NCBI GenBank assembly: GCA_040385825.1
Contig: JAZKGQ010000005.1
Location: forward strand, 1-51,360
Origin: JANNNF01 sp040385825
Lineage (GTDB): Bacteria; Pseudomonadota; Alphaproteobacteria; Rhodobacterales; Rhodobacteraceae
Reading direction: 5' to 3'
Length of the DNA stretch: 51,360 bases
Shown here: positions 8,575-16,872 of the stretch, piece after piece
Layout: each line of letters opens with the position of its first letter
How positions within the stretch are numbered: position 1 is the first letter of the stretch
Program-made: the position numbers and the translations under genes
The notes under the pieces: model-generated
Told to the model about the DNA's origin: nothing
The model's database searches: none
The model's input: only the letters and a program-made list of their open reading frames with translations

Positions 8575-8985
8575 CTATTCCCACCACGGATCAATCGCCG
8601 CGATGTCCTCGTCCGACCAGCCGAAGTGATGGGCCAATTCGTGGATCAGCACATGGGCAACCAGATCGCCGATCGACACATCGCCGCGTTCGGCCCATTC
8701 GTCCAGAATGGGGCGGCGGAACAGCCAGATGGTGTCGGGCTGGGTCGGTTGGTCCATCACCGATTTCTGGGTCATGGGGGTGCCTTCATAGAGGCCCGTC
8801 AATTCAAACGGATCATGCAGATCCATGGCTTCGAGCAGATCATCGGGGGCGAAATCCATGATCCGCAGGGCAACGGCCATGGCGGGGCCACGGTAGGGGT
8901 CGGGCAGGGTGGTGATGGCCTCGAGTGCCAGTTGTTCGATCAGGGCAAGCGAGGGGGCGATGGTATCGGGGGAGGGATGTGTCAT
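8575..8985 (-). CDS. metallopeptidase family protein (small zincin)
   Basis: 136 residues with a C-terminal HELAHHFGWSDEDI (His115, Glu116, His119), the zincin signature of the small possible-zinc-metallopeptidase family found across Proteobacteria (PF06262-type). The middle part (LTGLYEGTPMTQKSVMDQP, DTIWLFRRPILDEWA) is also typical. No signal peptide is seen, so it is cytoplasmic. I chose the ATG at 8985, where the family start THPSPDTIAPSL begins; the frame stays open to 9147, but that part is Arg/Pro rich and antisense to the gltX leader. The ribosome site is weak. Its target is unknown. Confidence 0.8.
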   Translation of the reverse strand: MTHPSPDTIAPSLALIEQLALEAITTLPDPYRGPAMAVALRIMDFAPDDLLEAMDLHDPFELTGLYEGTPMTQKSVMDQPTQPDTIWLFRRPILDEWAERGDVSIGDLVAHVLIHELAHHFGWSDEDIAAIDPWWE

Positions 8986-9161
8986 GCGCGCAAGGCTAGC
9001 CGCAAAGGCGGGCGCTGGAAAGCCGTCGGCTTTCTGGCGCGCCCGGTGGCAGGGCAATGGCAGGCGGGGGATTGGCGGGCGACGATTGGGGGAGGCTGGG
9101 GTCAACTGGACAAGGCCTTCATCCTGTGACAGGGAAGGGCGGTTCAAGGAGAGCCGTTCCC

Positions 9162-10487
9162 ATGACCGTTATCACCCGTTTCGCCCCGTCGCCCACTGGC
9201 TGGATCCATGTGGGCAATCTGCGCACTGCGCTGATGAACTACATGATCGCCCGCAAATCGGGCGGCCAGTTCATCCTGCGGCTGGATGACACCGATCAGG
9301 AACGGTCCAAGCAGGAATATGCCGATGGCATCATGGCCGATCTGGACTGGCTGGGCCTGCATTGGGACCGGGTGGAACGCCAGTCGCTGCGCATGGACCG
9401 CTACCGCGAGGCGGCCGACGGGTTGCGCGCCTCGGGGCGGTTCTATGAATGTTTCGAGTCGCCGGTGGAACTGGACCTGAAGCGCAAGAAGCTGCTGAAC
9501 ATGGGGCGGCCGCCGGTCTATGACCGCACCTCGCTGCGGATGGACGAGGCAGAGAAAGCCAAGGCGCGCGCCGAGGGGCGCGAGGGGTACTGGCGCTTCT
9601 TGCTGGACCAGAACCGCATCGAATGGCCGGACGGCATTCTGGGGCCGATCTCGATTGACGCGGCGTCTGTGTCTGACCCGGTGCTGATCCGGGCGGACGG
9701 GCAGGTTCTGTACACCTTTGCCTCGTCGGTCGATGACATCGACATGGGCGTGACCTTCATCGTGCGCGGGGCCGACCATGTGACCAACACCGCGACGCAA
9801 ATCCAGATCATGCAGGCCATGGGCGGCACCCCGCCGTCCTTCGCGCATCATTCGCTGCTGACCGGGGCCAAGGGCGAGGAGTTGTCGAAACGTCTGGGCA
9901 CGCTGTCCTTGCGCGACCTGCGCGCCCAAGGGGTGGAGCCGATGGCGCTGCTGAGCCTGATGGCGCGGCTCGGGTCGTCCAGGCCGGTGGAACTGGCAGG
10001 GTCGATGCAGGAATTGATTGACGGCTTCGACGTGGGGTCATTTGGCGCGGCCCCCACCAAGTTCGACGCCGAAGACCTGTTCCCCCTGACCCGGCACCAC
10101 GTGCAGGGCCTGCCCTTTGCCGCCGTCGAGGCGCGCATCCGCGATCTGGGCGTGGCGGAGAGTCAGGCGCAGGCGTTCTGGGCGGTGGCCAAGGGCAACA
10201 TCACCGTGCTGGCCGATATGGCGGACTGGGCCGACCTCTTTGCCAATGGTGCCGTGCCGATGGTGGCCGACGAGGACCGCGACTTCGTGGCGCAGGCGCT
10301 GGCGCTGCTGCCTGCGCAGCCCTGGGATCAATCGACCTGGGGTGCGTGGACTGCGGCGGTGAAAGAGGCGACGGGGCGCAAGGGCAAGGGGCTGTTCATG
10401 CCGCTGCGCCGGGCGCTGACCGGGCGGGAAAACGGGCCGGAAATGGCCGATGTGATGCCGTTGTTGCGCAAGGTTCCAGCGGTCTGA
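9162..10487 (+). CDS. gltX: glutamate--tRNA ligase
   Basis: 441 residues, a class I aminoacyl-tRNA synthetase charging tRNA-Glu. The ATP-site motif FAPSPTGWIHVGNLRTAL is at residues 7-24 (HIGH variant HVGN), and the second signature is GEELSKRLG near residue 240 (KMSKS variant). AAGGAGAG lies just before the ATG at 9162, and the upstream frame is rejected for lack of similarity. At 441 residues it is the shorter GluRS form common in Alphaproteobacteria, which often carry two gltX genes, so this could be either copy and its tRNA discrimination cannot be judged here. It is followed by a terminator-like repeat element. Confidence 0.93.
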   Translation: MTVITRFAPSPTGWIHVGNLRTALMNYMIARKSGGQFILRLDDTDQERSKQEYADGIMADLDWLGLHWDRVERQSLRMDRYREAADGLRASGRFYECFESPVELDLKRKKLLNMGRPPVYDRTSLRMDEAEKAKARAEGREGYWRFLLDQNRIEWPDGILGPISIDAASVSDPVLIRADGQVLYTFASSVDDIDMGVTFIVRGADHVTNTATQIQIMQAMGGTPPSFAHHSLLTGAKGEELSKRLGTLSLRDLRAQGVEPMALLSLMARLGSSRPVELAGSMQELIDGFDVGSFGAAPTKFDAEDLFPLTRHHVQGLPFAAVEARIRDLGVAESQAQAFWAVAKGNITVLADMADWADLFANGAVPMVADEDRDFVAQALALLPAQPWDQSTWGAWTAAVKEATGRKGKGLFMPLRRALTGRENGPEMADVMPLLRKVPAV

Positions 10488-10501
10488 GCATTTGGCAAGC
10501 G

Positions 10502-10556
10502 CCGGGGGGCTGTCTGCCCCCCGGACCCCCCGAGGATATTTGGACCAATGTGAAAG
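10502..10556 (+). repeat. dispersed hairpin plus GAGGATATTTG element, copy A
   Basis: A perfect 9-base stem CCGGGGGGC/GCCCCCCGG with loop TGTCT (502-510, 516-524 of this kilobase) follows the gltX stop by 14 bases. Then come CCCCCCGAGGATATTTG and CCAATGTGAAAG. Near copies are at 18392-18445, 39627-39676 and 44174-44253. In every copy the hairpin is proximal to the end of the preceding gene. It probably acts as a terminator; the function of the box is unknown. Confidence 0.75.
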
Positions 10557-10580
10557 CCCCGGAGGGCAGGCGAGGGACGG

Positions 10581-11990
10581 ATGGCAGGACCGGGCGCGCA
10601 GGCAAAGTTTCTGGACGGCAACCTGTTTGCCCATGTGGCGGTGATGTCGCTGACATCGTCGGTCGGGTTGATGGCGGTGTTTGTCGTCGATCTGATCAAC
10701 ATGGTCTACATCGCCATGCTGGGGCGGGCGGAACTGGCGGCGGCGATCGGCTATGCGGGGGCGATCCTGTTTTTCACCACCTCCTTCGGGATCGGCATGT
10801 CGATTGCGGTGTCGGCGCTGGTGTCGAGGGCGCTTGGGTCGGGCGACAGGGCGGCTGCGCGCGAGAAATCGACCACCGGGCTGGTGCTGGGCATCGGGTT
10901 TGGCACAGTGTTTGCCGCCGGGGCCTGGTTGATCCTGTCGCCTTTGGTCACCTTGCTGGGGGCTACCGGGCAAACCCATGATCTGGCGGTGCAGTTCCTG
11001 CGCATCGTGGTGCCGTCGCAGCCTTTGCTGATGGTGGGCATGATCGGCGGGGCCATTCTGCGCAGCCATGGCGATGCCAGCCGGGCGATGATGGCGACGA
11101 TGTGGGGCGCGGTGGCGACTGCCGTGCTGGACCCGATCCTGATCTTTGGCCTGGGGTGGGAGTTGACGGGGGCGGCGATCGCATCTGTCGCAGCCCGCGT
11201 GGTGATTGCCGCCCTGGCCCTGTTGCCGATCATCAAGCACCATGGCGGATTCAACCGGCCATCGGTGGCGGGGGTGATGCAGGACGCGCGCCCGGTGTTT
11301 GCCATCGCCCTGCCTGCGATCCTGACGCAGGTGGCGACGCCGGTGGGGCAGGCCTTCGTCACCCGTGCGACCGCGAGTTACGGCGAGGCGGCGGTGGCGG
11401 GGATGGCGATTGCCGGGCGGCTGACGCCGGTGGCCTTCGGGGTGATCTTTGCGCTGTCCGGGGCCATCGGGCCTATCGTCGGGCAGAACTTTGGAGCAGG
11501 CCGGATGGACCGGGTGCGCCGCGCCTTTCTGGACGGGTTGATCTTTACGGCACTGGTGATCGTGCTGGTGGCGGCGCTGCTGTTTGCCCTGCGAAGCCCC
11601 ATTGCCGATCTGTTCAATGCGCAAGGCCTGACGCGAGATATCGTGTTCCTTTTCTGCGGCCCGCTGGCCTTGCTGTGGTTCTTCAACGGGGTGATCTTCG
11701 TGTCGAATGCCGTGTGCAACAATCTTGGCCACCCGTTCTGGTCGGCGGTGGTGAACTGGGGGCGGCATACGCTGGGCACCATGCCGCTGGCCCTGTGGCT
11801 GGGCGGCATCTGGGGCGCGTCGGGGGTGCTGGTTGGGCAGGCCCTGGGCGGCGTGCTGTTTGGCGTGCTGGCGCTGTGGCTGGCCCTGCGGGCGATGCGC
11901 CACCCGGTCCGGCCTGTCGCCCGCACCGCCCCCACGCCGCCCGCCCCCACCCCGCCCGCCCCCGGCGTGCTGCCGGTGGACCCGGCCTGA
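10581..11990 (+). CDS. MATE family efflux transporter
   Basis: 469 residues with about twelve hydrophobic segments arranged as two homologous halves, the plan of MATE multidrug/cation antiporters (NorM/DinF superfamily). Typical stretches are VDLINMVYIAMLG in TM1-2, GAILRSHGDASRAMM after TM4-5, and the second-half counterpart AVAGMAIAGRLTPVAFGVIFALSGAIGPIVGQNFGAGR. It would export organic cations or drugs against H+ or Na+ across the inner membrane. The C-terminus ends in a Pro/Ala/Thr-rich tail (residues of about 445-469) outside the membrane core. It stands alone between gltX and the glycine riboswitch; the repeat box of copy A lies in its leader. Confidence 0.88.
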   Translation: MAGPGAQAKFLDGNLFAHVAVMSLTSSVGLMAVFVVDLINMVYIAMLGRAELAAAIGYAGAILFFTTSFGIGMSIAVSALVSRALGSGDRAAAREKSTTGLVLGIGFGTVFAAGAWLILSPLVTLLGATGQTHDLAVQFLRIVVPSQPLLMVGMIGGAILRSHGDASRAMMATMWGAVATAVLDPILIFGLGWELTGAAIASVAARVVIAALALLPIIKHHGGFNRPSVAGVMQDARPVFAIALPAILTQVATPVGQAFVTRATASYGEAAVAGMAIAGRLTPVAFGVIFALSGAIGPIVGQNFGAGRMDRVRRAFLDGLIFTALVIVLVAALLFALRSPIADLFNAQGLTRDIVFLFCGPLALLWFFNGVIFVSNAVCNNLGHPFWSAVVNWGRHTLGTMPLALWLGGIWGASGVLVGQALGGVLFGVLALWLALRAMRHPVRPVARTAPTPPAPTPPAPGVLPVDPA

Positions 11991-12034
11991 GGCGTCGCTG
12001 CCTGCGCGCAAGGCGTCGGTTTTGATTTATCCCC

Positions 12035-12063
12035 TTGTCAGTGCCCGGCGCGCCCGCTAACCA
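12035..12063 (+). promoter_or_regulatory. candidate sigma70 promoter of the gcv operon
   Basis: TTGTCA (12035-12040), a 17-base spacer and TAACCA (12058-12063) would start transcription near 12070, only a few bases before the first glycine aptamer. Good -35, ideal spacing and fitting position. Confidence 0.55.
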
Positions 12064-12077
12064 AGAGGGGTCAGGAT

Positions 12078-12256
12078 CGGGAGAATCCGGCAGGGCCACA
12101 CCCCTGACGGTGCCGAAGGAGCAACCGCCCCGGTAAACTCTCAGGCGCAACGGACCGTTCTGACAGACAGACTCTGGAGAGTGCCTTGCAGATGATGCCG
12201 GGCCGCCGAAGGGATAACGTTCTCAGGCGCCCATGATCGGGCAAGGACAGAGGGGG
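12078..12256 (+). ncRNA. tandem glycine riboswitch
   Basis: Two aptamers in a row precede gcvT. Aptamer 1 shows GGGAGAATCC, CCGAAGGAGCAA near 12113, GGTAAACTCTCAGGC near 12132 and CGGACCG. Aptamer 2 shows CTGGAGAG near 12174, GCCGAAGGGATAACG near 12204, TCTCAGGCGCC near 12221 and AAGGACAGAGGGG. These are the standard conserved blocks of the gcvT-type glycine riboswitch, which turns the cleavage operon on with glycine. The 340-base gap between the MATE gene and gcvT holds this element and its promoter, with no small gene seen. Confidence 0.93.
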
Positions 12257-12330
12257 CATCGTAGGGCAGGGGATTTCCCCCTGCTTTTGGCGATGCCGGA
12301 GGTATGACCGGCAGGAACAGAGGTGGCGGT

Positions 12331-13452
12331 TTGACCGAACTTTTGAAGCTGGGTCTGCATGACCTGCATGTGGCGCTTGGCGCGCGGATGGTCCCTTTCG
12401 CGGGCTACGAGATGCCGGTGCAATATACCGCAGGCGTGATGGCCGAACATCTGCATACGCGCGCGGCGGCGGGGCTGTTCGATGTCAGCCACATGGGGCA
12501 GGTTCTGCTGCGGCCCCGGTCGGACATGGCGGCACTGGTGGCGGGTTTCGAGGCGCTGATGCCGGTGGATGTGGCAAGCTTGCCCGAGGGGCGGCAACGC
12601 TATGGCCTGTTCACCAATGACGCAGGCGGGATTCTGGACGATCTGATGTTTGCCAACCGGGGCGATCACTTGTTCGTCGTGGTCAACGCGGGCTGCAAGG
12701 CGGCGGATATTGCCCATATGCAGGCGCATCTGGGCGCTGTGGCCGATGTGGTGCCGGTGACGGACCGCGCGCTGCTGGCGCTGCAAGGGCCGGGGGCCGA
12801 GGCGGCGCTGGCCGCACTGGTGCCGCAGGTGGCGGCGATGCGGTTCATGGATGTGGCGGTGGCAGATACGCTGTTCGGCGCGTTGTGGATTTCGCGGTCG
12901 GGCTATACCGGCGAGGACGGGTTTGAAATCTCGGTCCCCGAGGGCGGGGCCGAAGGGTTGGCGCGGGCTTTGCTGGCAAGTCCCGGCGTGTGGCCCATCG
13001 GCCTTGGCGCGCGTGACAGTTTGCGGCTGGAGGCGGGCTTGTGCCTTTACGGCCATGATATTGACGACGGCACCAGCCCGGTCGAGGCGGGGCTGACCTG
13101 GGCCATCCAGAAGGTCCGCCGCACGGGGGGCGCGCGCGCCGGGGGCTTTCCGGGGGCGGAGCGGATCTTGCGGGAACTGGCCGAGGGACCGGAGCGTCGC
13201 CGCGTGGGCCTGCGCCCCGAGGGACGCGCCCCGATGCGCGAGGGCACAGAACTGTTCGCGACAGATGGCACGCCTGTTGGCCGCGTCACCTCGGGCGGGT
13301 TCGGGCCGTCGGTGCAGGCGCCCGTTGCCATGGGCTATGTGGCAGCCGCCTTTGCCAGCCCCGGCACCGCCCTGCTGGGCGAGGTGCGCGGCAAGAGGCT
13401 GGCGGTGACGGTTGCCGATTTTCCTTTCAATCCAACCACTTACAAACGCTGA
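12331..13452 (+). CDS. gcvT: glycine cleavage system aminomethyltransferase (T protein)
   Basis: About 373 residues. It transfers the methylene group from the aminomethyl-lipoyl H protein to tetrahydrofolate and releases ammonia. Recognisable blocks: LHDLHVALGARMVPFAGYEMPVQY at the N-terminus, LFDVSHMGQ, ALQGPGAEAAL, RSGYTGEDGFEISVP, GARDSLRLEAGLCLYGHD, and a C-terminal part with VTSGGFGPSVQAPVAMGYV. I prefer the TTG at 12331, preceded by AGAGGTGG, because the family start lies there. The in-frame ATG at 12304 has GGAGG only one base away, too close, but remains possible. First gene of gcvT-gcvH-gcvP under the glycine riboswitch. Confidence 0.92.
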   Translation: MTELLKLGLHDLHVALGARMVPFAGYEMPVQYTAGVMAEHLHTRAAAGLFDVSHMGQVLLRPRSDMAALVAGFEALMPVDVASLPEGRQRYGLFTNDAGGILDDLMFANRGDHLFVVVNAGCKAADIAHMQAHLGAVADVVPVTDRALLALQGPGAEAALAALVPQVAAMRFMDVAVADTLFGALWISRSGYTGEDGFEISVPEGGAEGLARALLASPGVWPIGLGARDSLRLEAGLCLYGHDIDDGTSPVEAGLTWAIQKVRRTGGARAGGFPGAERILRELAEGPERRRVGLRPEGRAPMREGTELFATDGTPVGRVTSGGFGPSVQAPVAMGYVAAAFASPGTALLGEVRGKRLAVTVADFPFNPTTYKR

Positions 13453-13461
13453 GGGACGACC

Positions 13462-13821
13462 ATGAAATATACCAAGGATCACGAATGGCTGCGTATCGAG
13501 GGCGATCTGGTCGTCGTCGGCATCACCGAACATGCCGCGACCCAGTTGGGCGACGTGGTGTTCGTCGAACTGCCCGAGGTTGAGGCGATGGTGGTGGAAG
13601 GCGAGGAGGTCGTGGTGATCGAAAGCGTCAAGGCGGCATCCGATATTCTGGCCCCGATCGATGGCGAGATTGTCGCGGTGAATGACAAGCTGGCCGACAA
13701 TCCGGGGTTGGTGAACGTGGACCCTACCGGGGCTGCATGGTTCTTCAAGCTGCGCGTCGATGATCTGGACGTGCTGGACCAGTTCATGGACGAGGATGAA
13801 TATGCCGATCTGATCGGCTGA
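13462..13821 (+). CDS. gcvH: glycine cleavage system H protein
   Basis: 119 residues, normal length. It is the lipoyl carrier that shuttles the aminomethyl group between P, T and L proteins. The lipoylation site is Lys57 in VVIESVKAASD, and the start MKYTKDHEWL is typical. It begins 9 bases after gcvT with GAGGGACG as ribosome site, so the two are co-transcribed. The C-terminus is acidic (DEDEYADLIG). Two hairpins follow before gcvP. Confidence 0.96.
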   Translation: MKYTKDHEWLRIEGDLVVVGITEHAATQLGDVVFVELPEVEAMVVEGEEVVVIESVKAASDILAPIDGEIVAVNDKLADNPGLVNVDPTGAAWFFKLRVDDLDVLDQFMDEDEYADLIG

Positions 13822-13830
13822 TCCCGCACC

Positions 13831-13872
13831 AAAAATCTTCGAAGATTTTTGCAAATTCCTGCCAAGGAATTT
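13831..13872 (+). repeat. two adjacent hairpins in the gcvH-gcvP gap
   Basis: A perfect 20-base palindrome AAAAATCTTCGAAGATTTTT (13831-13850) is followed after two bases by AAATTCCT-GCCA-AGGAATTT (13853-13872). Both could form stem-loops in the mRNA between two genes of one operon. They may limit read-through, mark mRNA processing or stabilise the upstream message. Confidence 0.6.
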
Positions 13873-13900
13873 GTGGCTCCCCATAACGCAGGGTTTTCCA

Positions 13901-16741
13901 ATGGCTTTTGTCCCGACCGACTACAATCCTTATGATTTCGCCAACCGCCGCCACATCGGCCCCTCGCCTGCCGAGATGGACCAGATGCTGGCCGCCGTCG
14001 GGGTGGGGTCGCTGGACGAGTTGATCGACCAGACCGTGCCACCGGGCATCCGTCAGGCGGCGCCCTTGACCTGGGCCCCGCTGGCGGAACATGAACTGCT
14101 GGCGAAGATGCGGCAAGTGGCGGGGCAGAATACCGTGATGGTCAGCCTGATCGGGCAAGGCTATTACGGCACCGTCACGCCGCCCGCGATCCAGCGGAAT
14201 ATCCTTGAAAATCCAGCCTGGTACACCGCCTATACCCCCTATCAGCCCGAGATTGCCCAAGGCCGGCTGGAGGCTTTGCTGAACTATCAGACCATGGTGG
14301 CCGATCTGACCGGCCTGCCAGTCGCCAATGCAAGCCTGCTGGACGAGGCGACGGCGGCGGCCGAGGCGATGGCGATGGCCGAACGCAGCGCAAAATCCAA
14401 AGCGCGGGCGTTCTTCGTGGATCGCTTCTGCCATCCGCAGACCATTGCCGTGATCCGCACCCGCGCCCTGCCGCTGGGCATCGAGATCATCGAGGATGAG
14501 GCCGACAATCTGGACCCGTCCAAAGTGTTCGGCGCGATCTTCCAGTATCCGGGCAGCTATGGGCATGTGCGCGATTTCACACCTGAAATCAGCGCCTTGC
14601 ACGCGGCCAAGGCCATTGCGATTGTGGCGACGGACCTTTTGGCGCTGTGCCTGCTGAAGGAACCGGGGGCCATGGGCGCGGATATTGCGGTCGGGTCCAG
14701 CCAGCGCTTTGGGGTGCCGATGGGCTATGGCGGGCCGCATGCGGCCTTCATGTCGTGCCGCGATGATCTGAAACGGGCGATGCCGGGCCGGATTGTCGGG
14801 GTGTCGGTCGATGCGCGCGGCAATCAGGCCTACCGGCTGTCCTTGCAGACGCGCGAGCAGCATATCCGCCGCGAAAAGGCCACGTCGAACGTCTGCACGG
14901 CGCAGGCCCTGCTGGCGGTGATGGCCAGTTTTTATGCGGTGTTTCATGGGCCAAACGGTTTGCGGGCCATGGCCGAACGCGTGCATTTCCGCACTGTGCG
15001 GCTGGCAAAGGCGTTGAAAGCGGCCGGGGCGAAGGTCAGCCCACGGGCGTTTTTCGACACGATCACCGTCGAGGTTGGCGTGGGGCAGGCGGGCATCATG
15101 GCCGCCGCCCGGCACGAAGGGTTGAACTTCCGCAAGATCGGCACCGACCGGGTGGGAATTTCGCTGGATGAGACAACGGATGAAGCCGTGCTGGTGCGCA
15201 TCCTGAAAGCCTTTGGTATTCAAGGGGTTCCGCCACACCGGGCCACGCTTGGCTTCCCCGAGGACATGCTGCGCGAGACGGCGTTTATGACCCATCCGGT
15301 GTTCCACATGAACCGGGCGGAATCCGAGATGATGCGCTACATGCGCCGCCTGTCGGATCGCGATCTGGCGCTGGACCGGGCGATGATCCCATTGGGGTCG
15401 TGCACGATGAAGCTGAACGCGGCGGCAGAAATGATGCCGATTACCTGGCCCGAGTTTGGCTCCCTGCACCCGTTCGCCCCGCGCGACCAAGCGGCGGGCT
15501 ATGCCTGTGCCATTGACGATCTTGGAAAAAAGCTGTGCGAAGTCACCGGCTATGACGCCATGTCGATGCAGCCCAATTCCGGCGCGCAGGGGGAATATGC
15601 GGGGCTGCTGACCATTCTTGCCTATCACCGGTCACGGGGCGAGGCGCATCGGCGCATCTGCCTGATCCCGGTGTCGGCGCATGGCACCAATCCGGCCTCG
15701 GCCCAGATGGCGGGGATGGAGGTGGTGGTGGTGAAATCCGCCCCGAACGGCGATGTGGACATCGAGGATTTTCGCGCCAAGGCAGAACGCGCAGGGGCAA
15801 ATCTTGCGGCCTGCATGATCACCTACCCCTCTACCCATGGGGTGTTTGAAGAAACCGTCCGCGACATCTGCGATGTTACCCATGAATTTGGTGGGCAGGT
15901 CTATCTGGACGGGGCCAACCTGAACGCGCTGGTCGGGCTGGTGAAACCCGGCGAGATCGGCAGCGATGTAAGCCACCTGAACCTGCACAAGACCTTTGCC
16001 ATCCCGCATGGCGGGGGCGGGCCGGGGATGGGGCCGATCGGAGTGAAGGCGCATCTTGCGCCTTTCCTGCCGGGCCATCCGGAAACCGGCGGGACCGAGG
16101 GGCCGGTGTCTGCGGCGCCTTACGGATCGGCCTCTATCTTGCTGATTTCATGGGCCTATTGCCTGATGATGGGCGGCGAGGGGCTGGCACAGGCAACGCG
16201 GGTGGCGATCCTGAACGCCAATTACATCGCGGCGCGGCTGGCAGGGGCCTATCCGATCCTGTTCATGGGCAACAAGGGGCGGGTGGCACATGAATGCATT
16301 CTGGACACCCGCCCCTTTGCCGAAGCGGGGGTGACGGTTGATGACATCGCCAAACGTCTGATCGACAACGGGTTTCACGCGCCCACGATGAGCTGGCCGG
16401 TGGCGGGCACCCTGATGGTGGAACCGACGGAATCGGAAACCAAGGCCGAGATCGACCGGTTCATCACCGCCATGCTGGCGATCCGCGCGGAAATCGCAAG
16501 CGTTGAGGCGGGCGAGATATCCAGCGAAAACAGCCCCTTGCGCCATGCCCCCCATACGGTCAACGATCTGGTGGCCGACTGGACCCGCGCCTACAGCCGC
16601 GAACAGGGCTGTTTTCCGCCCGGTGCCTTCCGGGTGGACAAGTACTGGCCCCCGATCGGGCGGGTGGACAACGTGTTTGGCGACCGCAACCTGATCTGCA
16701 CCTGCCCGCCGGTTGAAAGCTATGCCGAGGCGGCGGAATAG
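13901..16741 (+). CDS. gcvP: glycine dehydrogenase (decarboxylating), P protein
   Basis: 946 residues, the full-length single-chain form. It is a PLP enzyme that decarboxylates glycine and loads the aminomethyl group on GcvH. The N-terminus has FANRRHIGPSPAEMDQML and GYYGT. The C-terminal half has LGSCTMKLNAAAEM, SMQPNSGAQGEYAGL, ISVSAHGTNPASAQMAGM-like text and the PLP lysine Lys697 in HLNLHKTFAIPHGGGGPGMGPIGV. Both homologous halves are intact. The ATG at 13901 is used; a TTG at 13871 lies inside a hairpin and is unlikely. The ribosome site is weak, and hairpins lie just upstream. No gcv lipoamide dehydrogenase is nearby; that subunit is usually shared. Confidence 0.95.
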   Translation: MAFVPTDYNPYDFANRRHIGPSPAEMDQMLAAVGVGSLDELIDQTVPPGIRQAAPLTWAPLAEHELLAKMRQVAGQNTVMVSLIGQGYYGTVTPPAIQRNILENPAWYTAYTPYQPEIAQGRLEALLNYQTMVADLTGLPVANASLLDEATAAAEAMAMAERSAKSKARAFFVDRFCHPQTIAVIRTRALPLGIEIIEDEADNLDPSKVFGAIFQYPGSYGHVRDFTPEISALHAAKAIAIVATDLLALCLLKEPGAMGADIAVGSSQRFGVPMGYGGPHAAFMSCRDDLKRAMPGRIVGVSVDARGNQAYRLSLQTREQHIRREKATSNVCTAQALLAVMASFYAVFHGPNGLRAMAERVHFRTVRLAKALKAAGAKVSPRAFFDTITVEVGVGQAGIMAAARHEGLNFRKIGTDRVGISLDETTDEAVLVRILKAFGIQGVPPHRATLGFPEDMLRETAFMTHPVFHMNRAESEMMRYMRRLSDRDLALDRAMIPLGSCTMKLNAAAEMMPITWPEFGSLHPFAPRDQAAGYACAIDDLGKKLCEVTGYDAMSMQPNSGAQGEYAGLLTILAYHRSRGEAHRRICLIPVSAHGTNPASAQMAGMEVVVVKSAPNGDVDIEDFRAKAERAGANLAACMITYPSTHGVFEETVRDICDVTHEFGGQVYLDGANLNALVGLVKPGEIGSDVSHLNLHKTFAIPHGGGGPGMGPIGVKAHLAPFLPGHPETGGTEGPVSAAPYGSASILLISWAYCLMMGGEGLAQATRVAILNANYIAARLAGAYPILFMGNKGRVAHECILDTRPFAEAGVTVDDIAKRLIDNGFHAPTMSWPVAGTLMVEPTESETKAEIDRFITAMLAIRAEIASVEAGEISSENSPLRHAPHTVNDLVADWTRAYSREQGCFPPGAFRVDKYWPPIGRVDNVFGDRNLICTCPPVESYAEAAE

Positions 16742-16872
16742 CGGCCGCCTGCGGCCCTTGACCTTCGGCAGTTGACGCAAAGGGTGCCGCGGCATAGCAA
16801 GCCGGGGTGCTGCGCGCCATTCCGGCCTGGTCGGGGCGCTTTCGTGCAACCGGTGTCGGGGATGAGGGCGGA

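Noticed and set aside
10038..12011. A 657-codon minus-strand frame opposite the MATE gene
   Set aside because: Rich in Arg, His and Gln, with no domain; the plus-strand membrane protein is intact.
12304..12330. Upstream ATG of gcvT
   Set aside because: Its GGAGG lies one base from the ATG, too close, and the conserved start of the T protein begins at the TTG 27 bases later. Not fully excluded.
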